Assembly: GCA_004154925.1 (NCBI GenBank)
Contig: QJNS01000192.1
Coordinates: forward strand, 89,150-153,149
Direction of reading: 5' to 3'
Length of the DNA stretch: 64,000 nucleotides
Origin: Monosporascus cannonballus
Lineage: Eukaryota > Ascomycota > Sordariomycetes > Xylariales
The notes under the pieces are model-generated. The model was given only the letters and a program-made list of their open reading frames with translations, was not told where the DNA came from and did no database searches. The position numbers and the translations under genes were made by a program. This document shows, piece after piece, positions 49,256-62,201 of this stretch (its first letter is position 1; each line of letters starts with the position of its first letter).

Positions 49256-51415
49256 ATGGTATATTGTGGAAAGGCGTCTCAGGGATGTCAGGGCTGCAGA
49301 ACCCGGCGCATCAAAGTGCGTAATATCTTGCTTACTAAGTCACCCTTCCTTTTAGCTCCGGCCCACCTCGCCTTATTTCAACCACACTCTCCCGGTTCAT
49401 CTTTTACCCCCACCTACAGTGCTGCATACGGCTCGAGCCTAGGATTTAATCTCCTATGTAAAGGCCATCTTTATGCCGTAATTCTCTGTCGCTCCCGTAC
49501 TTCGGAGTAAGGGATTTTCGTTAAGTTAACAGAAGTGGCTAGTGCGATAAAGTACGACCAGAATGTTCTCAGTGCATCAGAGTGGGCAAAAAGTGCCCTG
49601 GATACCGGGACCAACTATCGCTGATGTTTCGGGATGAGAGTACGAAAGTGATTCAGGTTAGCATCTACAGCCCCTTGTTATCCTTCGTAGATCTGCTCCA
49701 GGAATTTCTAGCCTCGCGTCGGGCCATTTCGCTGGTCGTGAACTTTCGAGGCGCCGTTGAGAGTTCCTGCGAGCTCCCAATACCTGTGAATCCGACCTGT
49801 ACTGACTCCATATTAGAAAGCACATGCACAATGGGGAACTCCGGGACCTTCAGACACTGCCGGCCAAGGTTCGGTTCCAACGAACTCGTCTCGGCCGACC
49901 GCAAGGTTGCCATCTTCATCTTCAACATCGTCTAGCGAGAGAGGCTCGACTTCCGGTGGCCCATCACTGACGAGGCCCATAGCGAAGCATGGGGTGGTTT
50001 CGACGAGGGTACCTCGGATGGTAGGTCCCAGCTTGGACGAGCGTGGACTTCAGTTCTATGCCAGTCGTTATCTGGCTGACCAGCCGGATGCCCCACAGCC
50101 TGAGGAGTTGGTATCATATTGTAGAAGCACGGGTGCTATGCAAAACATCGCTATTGCCGTTGGCCTAGCTAGCTTGTCCAATCTACATAGGGACAGGGAC
50201 CTTGACTTGTATGCGCGCGAGAAATATGTGACAGCATTGAGGCAAACCGGCGAGCTGGTTGTGTCAAGTCAAATTCTGCAAGACGCGAGGGGGTTCGCGT
50301 TGTCTCTGAGATCCGTCATCGCTCTCGCCCTATTCGAGGTAAGCCTATTGCCTATGGTCCACCTGGCAAACCCGAAGAGATCCTGACCACTTCCAGGTCG
50401 TCAACCGAAAGGGGTCGGTCGTCTCAGCTAGTACGGCTAGAACTCATATCCAAGGGGCCATCGCTTTATTCAAGTCGGCACTTCCATTCCCTCACGCCCC
50501 CCAGGGGGGTGCTCGGGGTGCTCTCCAGGTGATATTTACATTGGTAAGCAGTGTCGTGTAATTCGTTTGTACCTCTGCTAAGTATCCTAGTTCATCCCCT
50601 CCCAGATGACCGCCACACCCATGCCACCAGCCTTCTTTGAGGTGCTCGGCCGCTGCGGGGAGCTGCTGGAAGGAACACCGGATAAGATTTGCGTTGATGC
50701 GGCACTAGCCATCGCGGAAGTCTGCCGGCTTTCGGCGCAGATGCACCAAACAGCGTACACTGACGGGCGGTCCCCGGTCGAAGCCCTCTTACAGCAGCTA
50801 GTAGCCCTGCAGACAACTTTGGACTTGCTAGAGGATCGCCTACATGAATCCTACCCTTTCCAGGAGAACCGGGGGGATTACGATCCTACAGTTCTTTTCC
50901 GGGGAAGGTGGCACTCGTACACAGGAATATGGTCTGCTCGGATATGGAATCATTACCGCTGGGCCCGGATCCTTTTGAACGAGATGCTCCTCAAAAGTAC
51001 TATTGAATATCCCACCTCGAGTGGCCGATTCATCACGGCGGCCCACAAAGATCGGTGTCTCGCCATATTGAGGAGAATGGCGGAGGACATTCTGATCAGC
51101 ACACCGTCGCATTGGCATCATCCAAGACTCGACAGGGAGACGGCCAGGGCGTTGGGGGCTCCCGGCCAAGGCACTGCCAGGGGCCTTGGTGTCCCTCCAC
51201 TCCTATGGCACCTAAAAGTCGCGGGTAGTGCCCGCGGCGTCTCCCCCGAGCTGTGGAAATGGTCCTACGAGACCATTCAGGTCGTGTGGAAGGACATGGG
51301 AATGCAACACGCCATCGCAATCGCCAATACCATGGAGAGCGAGCGCGCGATTCAAGGGAAGAGCGTCGTCACGAGGAAAATAAAGGTTGAAGAGACAGCC
51401 GTGGACGGTTTGTGA
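49256..51415 (+). CDS. Zn2Cys6 transcription factor
   Basis: Exons 49256-49315, 49543-49656, 49817-50338, 50397-50543 and 50606-51415, all phase 0, give 550 aa. The binuclear zinc cluster is complete once intron 1 is removed: Cys11, 14, 21, 28, 31 and 38 with spacing CX2CX6CX6CX2CX6C, followed by the usual CPGYRDQLSLMFRDE linker. A Ser/Thr/Pro-rich spacer (about 60-110) precedes a helical C-terminal region of the fungal-specific regulator type (LQFYASRYLAD, LASLSNLHRDRDL, HIQGAIALFKSA, WSARIWNHYRWARILLNE), as seen in the DUF3468/fungal_trans_2 class. The first exon is 60 nt and easily missed, which would delete half of the zinc cluster. Target genes are unknown; no biosynthetic cluster surrounds it. 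Confidence 0.88.
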
Positions 51416-51664
51416 GAGGCGCAAAGGCCCGTGGAACCGAGGATTGGGACCGTAGTGCCCTAATACGTCGTTCCACGCGCCGGTCGGGCAGTTTAGGAAT
51501 ACAGCATCAGGGATATTTTGAGCCGATGGCTAGACATACCAACATATATACGGGTAGACTGTGTATAGATAAACTTCGACCCTTATAGGGATAGCGGTCT
51601 TACCTTGTTTTGCGTTCAGGGCAAAAATAATTCTCCACTTTAATGCATATATGCTTTGCCAGAT
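51416..51664. other. Intergenic, left of the poly-G gap
   Basis: 3' flank of the zinc-cluster regulator. Nothing else seen. Confidence 0.5.
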
Positions 51665-51742
<78 letters not shown>

Positions 51743-51751
51743 NNNNNNNNN
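51665..51751. other. 78-base poly-G run and N-gap
   Basis: 78 consecutive G (51665-51742) followed by nine N. Most likely a gap edge: two-colour Illumina chemistry calls G when there is no signal, so the run is probably not genomic. The true length of missing sequence is unknown. Confidence 0.9.
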
Positions 51752-51821
51752 ACTCATAGAGGGCCAGCCGCGAAATATAGTTTACGAGCCCCGATTCTGC
51801 ATCGCAGTTTGGATATCCAGA

Positions 51822-52053
51822 TACCGTATTTTCTCTCGAAATTGACTAAAAGCTAATTCAAGCCAAGACAGGCTAATGCAATGGAATTAGGCTTAAGGCC
51901 GAGAGCTATTCCCTTTCTTTGAGAGTGGGCCAGATTTATAAATAGAAAAAACGAATAAAAGGAAAGGCAAAAACTGTTCCGTCTGGGGAAACTAGATGGT
52001 GGAGAGTCTTGGCCTGCATTAGCTTTAGGTCAATTTCGAGAGAAAATACGGTA
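51822..52053. mobile_element. MITE-like element with 48-bp inverted repeats
   Basis: The first 48 bases (51822-51869) and the last 48 (52006-52053, reverse complement) match at 44 of 48 positions by eye. Both ends read TACCGTATTTTCTC inward, and TA sits at each outer edge. Internal sequence is 136 bases, AT-rich, without coding capacity. Size, TIRs and the TA fit a non-autonomous Tc1/mariner-type MITE; the TA is also part of the palindrome, so the target duplication is not independently proven. One of the mismatches is C in the right arm versus T in the left. No related copy was noticed elsewhere in the window. Confidence 0.7.
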
Positions 52054-52814
52054 TTCAAAACAACTGACCAATTCCATAGCTAGCTCAGTTAAACCTCCCG
52101 CTTGAGGCCTTTGCTATTGTACGAAGCAGCCATCCCAAACCTGTGGTTCACTTTGCAATGAAAACACTGCTAAGCATAAGGTATCTAACGTGGTATATCT
52201 AGGGATTCTTTTACGTAGGTATAACTTGAGACTAATTCCTGTTAGGTAGCTTCAATAAGGGGCGACGACGCTCATCTCAAAGATGTTCGCATAAAGGTAA
52301 AGTATATATTATTCAATAACCGTGAAAACCATGGATCAGTCATCGTGTTCGAAGATACTGGGTATAGTATCTATCGTGCAAATTGTATCGTGTAATGATT
52401 TTCTGCGTATTTGGCTCAGCCTGGAAAATATGGCTTGGACACAAATGTACCTTGCATATATTATTCAAATCGACCAAGTGTAAGGGGTCGGAACAAACGC
52501 GACGGCGTGACTAGGTAGCAAAATATCAGATATACCTCACTGGAAATGTCACTTCCGTCCCGGGACACCGATTGGCGACAGCCGCGTGGTTGCTTAACGT
52601 GACACTCGAGGGTATAACTGCCTTTGGTCTTTCCGGTTTCCTTGCTGTCTGAACCAACTGGAATGGAATGCCTTTAAGGGCAACCCGAAAACATCACTAA
52701 TCAATCTGCAACAGCCAATCTTCGCTACGGTCTCGAGAACCCACAATGTCACTAGTTGCAGTACCCCTCTAGCACCGTCTCTCTAGCGACTAAAAGCTCA
52801 GTCCGTCAACAACT
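52054..52814. other. Intergenic, upstream of 2EXR gene
   Basis: No coding signal. The right end is the promoter region of the 2EXR gene. Confidence 0.5.
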
Positions 52815-53525
52815 ATGGTGGAATTTAAGCTATTTCGGCGCCTCCCTGCAGAGTTGAAGCTGCGGATATGGCGGATGGCGCTCGAGGAGGAGAGCAAGCA
52901 CGGTCGACTTGTTCTGATGAATGATTGGACCTATGCCATCACGCCCACGCGACGGCTCATTTCCCCGTTCCTCACAGCGAACAAGCTCGCGCGGGAAGTG
53001 GCTTTGGGTTCCGGGTTCTATCCGACGAAGCTCGACGTGTCTTATCAGCCCGTAGAGGGAGAAGCTAAGAGCAAGGGCGCTCTATACCTGAACGTCCAAC
53101 GAAGCACTTTCTACTTACATTATCACAAATTTCGTTGTGGCTCCAAGAAGAGCATTTGGGAGGAAAAGATACTAGGTTGGAATTACCCTAGCTTGTGGGA
53201 TGTGACGCCGGGCTACACAACAAATCCGTTGTCCACCGACTTGAGAGCGGAGATTGAGAGTATCCGGGCAATGAGAGCTTTGGTTTTCCGCGGCGAGCCT
53301 CTATGCTGTTGGGAGTGCTCATATTCTTACCGATACGACGAGGAAGGTACCCCCGTCGCTATGTACTATCGGCAAAGCTACCCGAACATCAAGTCTTGCC
53401 GTCTAGTGATCTTGAAACCATATACAGAAGGTCCGGAGTTCATGCAAGATTTCAGCACAATGGGCGCAAACGAATTTACTAAGGAATGGAACTCGCGCTA
53501 CGTCACGTGCGAGTTCAATGTGTAG
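52815..53525 (+). CDS. 2EXR-domain protein
   Basis: Single-exon 236-aa protein. Residues 3-40 hold the 2EXR signature: FKLFRRLPAELKLRIWRMAL followed by the strand GRLVLMND. The middle carries the usual family pattern (LISPFLTANKLAREVAL, then KGALYLNVQRSTFYL, the typical do-residues-become-visible strand), and a late IRAMRALVF / CRLVILKP pair. 2EXR proteins are numerous, fast-evolving fungal proteins of unknown function, with an F-box-like first helix. The start is the first ATG, 12 bases before FKLF. It is the intact relative of the broken gene at 11140. Confidence 0.85.
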   Translation: MVEFKLFRRLPAELKLRIWRMALEEESKHGRLVLMNDWTYAITPTRRLISPFLTANKLAREVALGSGFYPTKLDVSYQPVEGEAKSKGALYLNVQRSTFYLHYHKFRCGSKKSIWEEKILGWNYPSLWDVTPGYTTNPLSTDLRAEIESIRAMRALVFRGEPLCCWECSYSYRYDEEGTPVAMYYRQSYPNIKSCRLVILKPYTEGPEFMQDFSTMGANEFTKEWNSRYVTCEFNV

Positions 53526-54105
53526 GCAACTTTGAGTTGAAGCCTGCTGTGAACCGAAGAAACGACGGGCAAGGGCCGGGGGCAGTGGGCAGAAGCGAGG
53601 GTGGATTCGAGGATGGTTCATGCTAGGGGATATGGCTGCCATGATTTCGATGGGAAGTTGGAGTCAAATTTCGACTCGGAGGACTCGTGAGTTAAGGGAG
53701 TGGTCCTTACCAGCTTCATCCTCAGGATCGTATGCATACCAACACATCAAGACTGCCACGACGTCTGAAAAGGCCTACTCTTTACCTGCATTACTAGAAC
53801 TTTGATTCTAGTGGCTTCATGTGATTGGGCAAACTATTAAGACTGAAATATGCCGAAACTGTGAGGTTTGTCATTTAAAAGTTCGTAGTCCATGATATCT
53901 ATCGTTGACAACTTTGACATCACCTCCCAGTGGAGACCAGTGTTGAGACTCTTGGGACACTGTGCAGTACATCGCTGAGCTCGGGGTATTCCACGGCCAC
54001 CCTCTTCATCTAGGGACATCCTCCATAACCACCTCATGGTATCATCACAGTCAAATTAACGGATTTCCTTCTCAAATCAAGTCCACTGGTTTTATTGTCG
54101 TTAGA
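53526..54105. other. Intergenic between 2EXR and F-box genes
   Basis: About 580 bases, no gene recognised. The plus-strand frame continues upstream of 54106 to 53962, but the first ATG there is not supported by any motif. Confidence 0.45.
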
Positions 54106-55026
54106 ATGGCACCCCAATTAGCTGACTCGCAAAGCCCGGCGTTCGTTAACAATAACCCGGTGTGGAACTTCTCCGATCTACGGTTTGAAATACCCAAATC
54201 GATGGCGATGAGGAAGACGAACCTGGCATTCCGCAACAGATCCGATCCGTCGCGGTCCAGGACATCCAAACGAGCGGCGGCTCCGCCGAAACGGCCTATT
54301 ACTGAGCCCTTCCCGTTCTTCAGTCTTCCTCCCGAGCTCAGGAGTGAGATCCTAAGCGTAGTGATTCTCCAGGACTCGTCGTGCAAGGACGTCCTTAGCC
54401 TGTTCCTAACGTGCGAGAGGATGTACAGGGAGGCCGCGTCCGTTTTCTACTACGACGTGTGCCTCGACAACACGCAGTCGAGGGGAATGGCGGACCCGTT
54501 CTTGGCTGGGCCGCCGGCCCGCGTCACGCCACGCCGTTATGTGCGGAATCTGACTATCAATTTCTACATCAGGGGACATATCCACCTGTTCCATGAGACG
54601 TACGCCTCCGCCCTGCGAGATATGGTAGAAAATGGTCACCTGGAGCACCTGCGCCTGGAGATCGGGAGCAACTTCCCGTCCGACGACTTCTGGGGCGGCG
54701 TCGACACGTACGACGACGACGACCTCCGCCTCATCTGCGGGCAAAAGAAGGACGTGGAGATCTACGCGCCACGGTTCGTCACGAAGCCGCCGTTCCAGAG
54801 CTTCCTGAGGCTGCTCCCGGACCTCGAGATTCCGAAGATCACGCTGTACGTGGCGAGCGTGGAGCACCACAAGTTCTGGTGTGCCTTCCACCGGGCACAC
54901 CCGTCGGGCGAGGCGTGCGACGGGGAGTGGAAGGGCTGGGCGAAGTTCTTGAAGATCAGATGGAAGGCAGCGGTCAAGACGCTGAGGGGAGCGCGAGTCA
55001 CACCGGCCGCGGAGCACCCCTCGTGA
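54106..55026 (+). CDS. F-box-like protein
   Basis: Single exon, 306 aa from the ATG at 54106 (an upstream in-frame ATG at 53962 would add 48 residues of unlikely sequence). After a basic Ser/Arg/Pro-rich N-terminus, FFSLPPELRSEILSVVI at about residues 68-84, followed by LSLFLTCERMYREAASVFYY, is the F-box/F-box-like pattern. The C-terminal part is an irregular alpha/beta region (YVRNLTINFYI, LEHLRLEIGSN, LRLLPDLEIPKITLYV) that suggests weak leucine-rich or 2EXR-type repeats. F-box proteins recruit substrates to SCF ubiquitin ligases; the substrate is unknown. It lies just downstream of the 2EXR gene on the same strand. Confidence 0.78.
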   Translation: MAPQLADSQSPAFVNNNPVWNFSDLRFEIPKSMAMRKTNLAFRNRSDPSRSRTSKRAAAPPKRPITEPFPFFSLPPELRSEILSVVILQDSSCKDVLSLFLTCERMYREAASVFYYDVCLDNTQSRGMADPFLAGPPARVTPRRYVRNLTINFYIRGHIHLFHETYASALRDMVENGHLEHLRLEIGSNFPSDDFWGGVDTYDDDDLRLICGQKKDVEIYAPRFVTKPPFQSFLRLLPDLEIPKITLYVASVEHHKFWCAFHRAHPSGEACDGEWKGWAKFLKIRWKAAVKTLRGARVTPAAEHPS

Positions 55027-56330
55027 TCGCCAGCGTCTAGGGCCCAGCTCGGTTCACCTATGTGTCGTAGCGCCATCGTGACATGGCTGTCTGCTTGGTA
55101 TCTCGCGGCTAGGGTGATGGGCGCACGGTGGAGTTCATGGAGCATAGCAGGGGTCTGATGTATCAATTGCCGCCCATCTCATCGTACGACCCCAATCGCG
55201 GGATGTCCAACCCATCCAATCCATTAGTCCCCATTGAATCTGGTGAGAACCATATGAGGCTCTTGCAGGGACGGCTATCCCATTTCAGATCACGGCGCAA
55301 CAATAAACTCTGCATCTAAGGGCCGCAAGTTTCTTTATATGGCCGCACTCCCACACTTGGAGGGAAATGGAAGACGGCGAAATGTCAACCTACTGCAGTA
55401 GACGAAGAAAATTTTCCGGCTTAGGATTGATACCATACCTCGCTCGCAGAGATAAGTGGGCTTTACGCGACGGAATGCATACTAGGAGCTTTAAGAGCTG
55501 GCGCGTATCTTCGTAGGCGTGATTATTTTAGATGGAGACCGAGGTATGGAACTCCATGTTTCTCCTGGATTGAACAAGGAAAGGCTACACTCATCCAAGA
55601 CATAGAGTCACAAGGGCTTGCTGTACACGTCTCCGGCAGGTTTCCTTGGCAAGGAATGGTATTCGCACTATGATATTTGCAAATACATAGAGCTAAGTTG
55701 CAACCACGGAGCTCCAAGACATATTCATCATGGACTCGGTACTTGAATGCATACAAAGATCCGGAAAAGGTAGTTGATGTCCGGATCTGTTGTTATAACC
55801 CTTTATGGATTCCAGGCGCCGGTTACTATGGACTAAGGCATATATCGGAGTAATTGCGCAAAAGAGAGACTTTTCCTTGTTGACCTTTATGCGGCTTGAT
55901 GCAATGGAAACGACTTCGAAGTCTCTGGAGCCACCCCTAAACTTAGATGTGTGACTATTTTGTATACCCCTGCACCCCGCACTTCGTCAGCTTCGGGTGC
56001 TAAAGCAAAAGGGGTATGGTTCAAGATCGGTCGAGAGGCCCACCAGTCCTCCAGGCGAAGAGCGATAAGGATAAGGATAAGGCTAAAGGCTAGGGCTTTA
56101 AGCAGCTAAACCAAGTAAGGCTAAGCGTCCCTTGGCTGCAGTTCAATTAACGACATCGCATCCATCGAATGCTCATCAGGCTCGCTAACACAATCAACAT
56201 CTTTCTTTGTCTCACATCAACATCCACCTTTCCATCTTCGCGCGCTTACTTAAGTACTCAGCCGACGTCGATTCTAACTGTCCGTTTACTGTATTTAAGT
56301 AATAGCCCAATAGCTATCCTCTTCGTCCAT
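55027..56330. other. Intergenic, nothing recognised
   Basis: About 1.3 kb. A short AAGGAT repeat (GATAAGGATAAGGATAAGG, about 56065-56083) is the only structure seen. The right end is the sgf73 promoter. Confidence 0.5.
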
Positions 56331-57868
<1,538 letters not shown>

Positions 57869-59551
57869 GAGTCTCGTTCTACTACCTCTGATCCAGCCTC
57901 TCCTTCGTCGGCAGCCTTTCGTCCTTACAAAAGGCCCGTTAAGAAAGAGCATATATGACAACAGTTGCCCTCTTTACATTGGCATTACGTCTATACATTC
58001 TTTTCATTACTTTGTCTTTCGTCACTGCAAAGTCGGACGAAGTCCACAGTGAGCAGTTCCTGGGGGGCCAGATCAAGGTATGTAAGAACAATTGGTGTAA
58101 GCGAACCACGAACTGATCTAGTCAATAGCGCAAGCGCCCCATTCATAAAGCACCCAGGAATTGCCCATACAGCTGGCAACCAGTGGTTAATATTCAACTG
58201 CTCTACTTAATCCGGCTATATCCTCAGTCCGTACTGGCCTGGATTTGTCTAGCATCTGATAGGGAGGGTTCACTAGTATGAGGAAAGAACATGCGCGACT
58301 TTCCCAGACAAAGATACCACGAATGACGGTTGAAAACAGAAGAGTAAATGCAGGGTATGAGGGATGTTGGCATTAGGGAAGTTTTATTGCCGCGTTTGGG
58401 TTCGCGTTGAGGATACCGCCCAGGCTGGGTCACACTGGCATTTGGAAATTGCTATCCGGAAGGCTAAGCAAGGCGTTTACAGGTTAGGCAGTGGATTCGA
58501 TCCCCACCGGCTAAGCATGGTGATGGTGCTGGGACCCATCGGGTTGCGTCTGAATTCTTTTGATACCCCTATTGTAAGGCGAATGAGCCACAAATTGAAT
58601 CCGTCTCTTCATCTACGGGACTACTACGCCTCCCTTCACGCACATGACTGCTACGACTGGCCGTGGTATATGCGAAGCACGAGGCATCAAGGCCAATATC
58701 AAGGTATATGTGCAGCCTATGGCCACATGTATCGTCGTTTAACAAGGCTCTCGGAAATGCAGCTAACCAAGCCAACGTGGATACAGGGCTAAAGTCTAGA
58801 GTTTCCAGAACAAGGAGAGCATAAGGATGCACGGGACTCAGCTATCCTTCCGGCCGGGCAGCCATTGATTCCTATAGGTCGGCTTCAAGCTCGCACCCGG
58901 TAACGGTCGTTGCCTTACAGTCTGGGTTATTATCAATTGATCATACTCAACGTGATACTGGAGTACGTATGCCGAATTGCATTGAGCTTTTACCGCAGAA
59001 CGCGGGATTAACCGTTGGGTGTTTAGCTCTACCAGGCAGTTAACGCTCTATGTAGAGGGGCCCGGAGGAAGCGGTAAACCACAGAGGCAACGATAAACTC
59101 CTAGCGCGATTCAAGGGGTGGAGCCGCTGGGCTATGACGTCGATCGAGACTCCTAACCAAGCAATCGGGCACGAATCGAGATTCCTTCTCTGCCCTGTAT
59201 CACCACGCTCATATTCCTTCACAAATGTAGTTGCAGAACATAACCCAATCCTTTACTGCTTGCCACCGTTGGTATTGACCCAGACGCAGGCGTCTACAAG
59301 TGGAGTCGATATATCGTAACTACCTAGCCGCCTCGGTCTTCCCTGTGGTAACCGGCAGCCGTACTAGACCGACGGCGACACACCTCCTGCTCTAAGCCTC
59401 ATCTTCGCCTTACCCTCCATCAGTTTTTGGTTTGTTTGGGAAGATATTGTTTGTGCGTGCCCGAGAGCTACCTTGCTTGGTTTCTTGGAACGCCACCCGC
59501 TTAATATAAACGGCCCTCTCTCGTCTCGCACTGCTGTTCCTATTGCTCACC
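57869..59551. other. Intergenic, nothing recognised
   Basis: About 1.7 kb with short, motif-free frames. A T-arm-like sequence near 58490 was examined and rejected as a tRNA. The right end is the carrier-gene promoter. Confidence 0.5.
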
Positions 59552-61806
59552 ATGTCTTCGTCTGCATCAATAGAAGATCCGAGCAAGCTACTGCCGGCCC
59601 TGCAACACGCTGCCTCAGGATCCCTCGGCACCCTAATCTCAACATGCGCCGTGTATCCTCTTTCCCTAGTCGTCACGCGGCTCCAAGTCCAGCGGCAGCT
59701 CCTCCGCGATGGAAAGAGCCGGAACCCCCCGCGGCCGCCTCCGCCTCAGCCAGGAAGTCGAGAAGCACTAGGCCCAGCAGCGACTGCAGCAACAGCACCC
59801 TCAAGTTCGGAGGATCAGAGACCCGCTTCGGCGACTTCGGCCTCGGGAGCCCGGGCAGCGGCGGCAGCCAATGCAGCGGCGGCTGTAGCGGCCGCGGCCG
59901 CGGCCCGTGCTACCACGGCCAATGCCACGCAATCAGCACCGTCACCACCGTATAGCCGAGGGCGCCCGTCCGGTCGGAGCGCCGCGAAGATCGATCGGCC
60001 CCACTACGACGGCATCGTCGACGCCTTTTCGAAGATATGCGCCGAGGAAGGCGGGCCGAAAGCACTCTACTCTGGCCTGGTAAGTAGCTCTCCTGGCGTC
60101 TACGGAATCCCCTTTTTACGTCGTTCGAGTGTATGATGATGATGATGCGGCTACCCATCTACACGGACGCTCGCTCGTCCATACGTGTGCGCTTCGAGCC
60201 ATATGCTCCGGATGACGTTTTCTCTGATCAACTCCTTTACATATATCGTATGGGGATTACTAACTTCGGACAGGCCTCCGATGCAGCCAAGTCATTATTG
60301 GAATCTTTTCTTTTTTTCATGCTCTATGAGTGGCTCCGGAGCCTTCGCCTCGCGGCCCACTATAGACGTAAACATAGCAAGGGCGGTCTGGGGGTCCTCG
60401 AGGAGCTCGCCGTCGGCGTCCTGGCCGGCGCCGGCTCACGCGCCTTCACGACGCCAATAGCGAACATCGTCACGCGCAAGCAGACGGCGAACTTGATCGA
60501 CGACGGGGAGGACACCCGGGGCAAGGGGTTCGGCGAGATGGCGCGGGGGGTCGTGAGGGAGAAGAGCATCGGGGGCCTCTGGGCGGGCTACTCGGCCACC
60601 CTGATCCTGACGCTAAACCCGAGCATCACCTTCTTCCTGCAGGACTTCCTGAGGAAGAACGCGGTCCCCGCTGACAGGCGGGATGACCCGGGCCCGTTCC
60701 TCACGTTCCTGCTCGCGGCAGTCAGCAAGTCCGTCGCGAGCACCATCACCTACCCCTTCCAGACGGTCAAGTCGCGGCTGCAGGCCGGCGTCTCCGCCGA
60801 GGAGGAGACGCCGACGGCCAGGGAAGACGAGGAGGATCTCATATCCTTCGAGGATCGCCGGGACGCCGAGAGGGACAACAGAAGCTCCAACAAGGCCCTT
60901 AAGGGGGCGGCGCCGCTGCGCGGGACCGTGCTCGGCACGCTGGTGCGGACGGCTCGCGCGGAAGGCGTGGGCGCCCTCTACGACGGCCTCCAGGGTGAGC
61001 TGCTCAAGGGCTTCCTGAGCCATGGCACCACCATGCTCGCCAAGGACGTCGTGCACAAGCTGCTCCTCAGGCTCTCCCTCCTCGTCGCGGGCCTGCTGCG
61101 CGAGTTCCGGGCCCGTCACGGCGGGGCTAGGCCCTGGTGGCCTGCGAGGAAGGCTGAGCCTGCACCGCTTGTGAGAGCCGAACCCAAGCCGGAGGTGAAA
61201 GCTGAACCGGTGACGAGGGCCGAACTCGGGCCGATGATCAAGCCCGAGCCAATCACAAAGGATAAGCCGGTGATGAAGGCCGACCGGTTGGTGGAGGCCG
61301 CGACGAAAGCTGCTGCCCGGCCGAAGATGCTGGAAGATGGGCCACGAGGTGGTGCTCCCGGTGGTGGCGCCCGTGCCCGTGCCCAGCAAGGCGTCGTGAT
61401 ACACGCACTGCCTCCGGCCCTACGGTATACCATCGGCGCAAGTGAGGCGGAAGGCAGCCGAAGCGCTACCCCGCGTAGTGGTGGTGGAGCTCCTAATGGT
61501 GGAGCAAAGGCCTCGGAAGGGCTCGTGATATACGCACTGCCTCCGCCTCTGCAGTGTCGCATTGGTCCCAGCGAGGCGCGAAGTAATGACCCACCTAGTA
61601 ATGCTCCCGACGGTGGTGCCCTCATTCGTCGAGGGGATGCTAACCCGGATCACGGGGCCGTCGTCCGCTCCCTGCCCCCGGCCCTGCAGTACCGCATGCC
61701 TCCCCCCAGCGAGCTCGGGAGGAGGAGACGGCGCTCTGCGGCGTCCGAGGCCGGGCCGGGGTCCGTCGTGAACGTGATCGATAGGGCGCATCGGGATCTC
61801 GAGTAG
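59552..61806 (+). CDS. Mitochondrial-carrier-family (PMP47/Ant1-like) protein with repeat tail
   Basis: Exons 59552-60079 and 60274-61806 (CTAAC branch, phase 0) give 686 aa. The three carrier repeats are marked by YPLSLVVTRLQVQ (about 35-47), TTPIANIVTRKQT and YPFQTVKSRLQ, each before a hydrophobic helix. The spacing and the TRLQ-type motifs resemble peroxisomal PMP47/Ant1 adenine-nucleotide carriers, which import ATP for fatty-acid activation. Substrate and organelle are inferred. Inserts: a 100-residue Ala/Pro/Ser-rich loop after helix 1 and an acidic loop after repeat 3. From about residue 455 a 230-residue extension is unlike any carrier: AEP/KAEP-type repeats, then three copies of a module with core ALPPALRY (61390, 61519, 61654). 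Confidence 0.82.
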
Positions 61807-62201
61807 ATTCTAGGGATAACTGGGTATTGCATTGTTTTCCGGGATGACGTCTTTGTAACGTTTTGTACGGCTCACTACGTACCAAAGGGTTACGCACAGG
61901 CGGAGTTGGACGTCTATTTTGGTTTCTGGCGATGCATGGGATCAGTGAATGCATGGAGTTAAAGGATGGCTGGATGGACAGGCGGCCTGGTTGGAAAGAA
62001 TAGCATTGCTGCTCTTTAGCATTATCATGTTACCTCGCATATATACGTACGGGTCTAATCACATTCATTTAAGGGATGTAGAGTAGAGCACAGTAGAAGA
62101 GCGAAAGGGGCTTCGCGGGTAATTCATTAGCTGCACAAGCTCTCCATGTGGGTGGGATGCGACACATTCGCCCGTCCCTCGTGGAGTACTCTTTTCTTAT
62201 C
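61807..62201. other. Intergenic between convergent genes
   Basis: About 400 bases, 3' flanks of the carrier gene (+) and the NOSIP gene (-). Nothing else seen. Confidence 0.5.

Noticed and set aside
48895..49257. Minus-strand frame of 120 residues starting at the TF start
   Set aside because: Its ATG overlaps the ATG of the zinc-cluster regulator on the other strand. No family was recognised and it is broken by unlikely sequence; the regulator model is much stronger.
58440..58515. Possible tRNA (TTCGATCC-type T-arm near 58490)
   Set aside because: The T-stem has a mismatch, and no acceptor stem, anticodon arm or D-arm pairing could be laid out around it.
60613..61404. 263-residue minus-strand frame over the carrier gene
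   Set aside because: Antisense to recognised carrier motifs; no domain.
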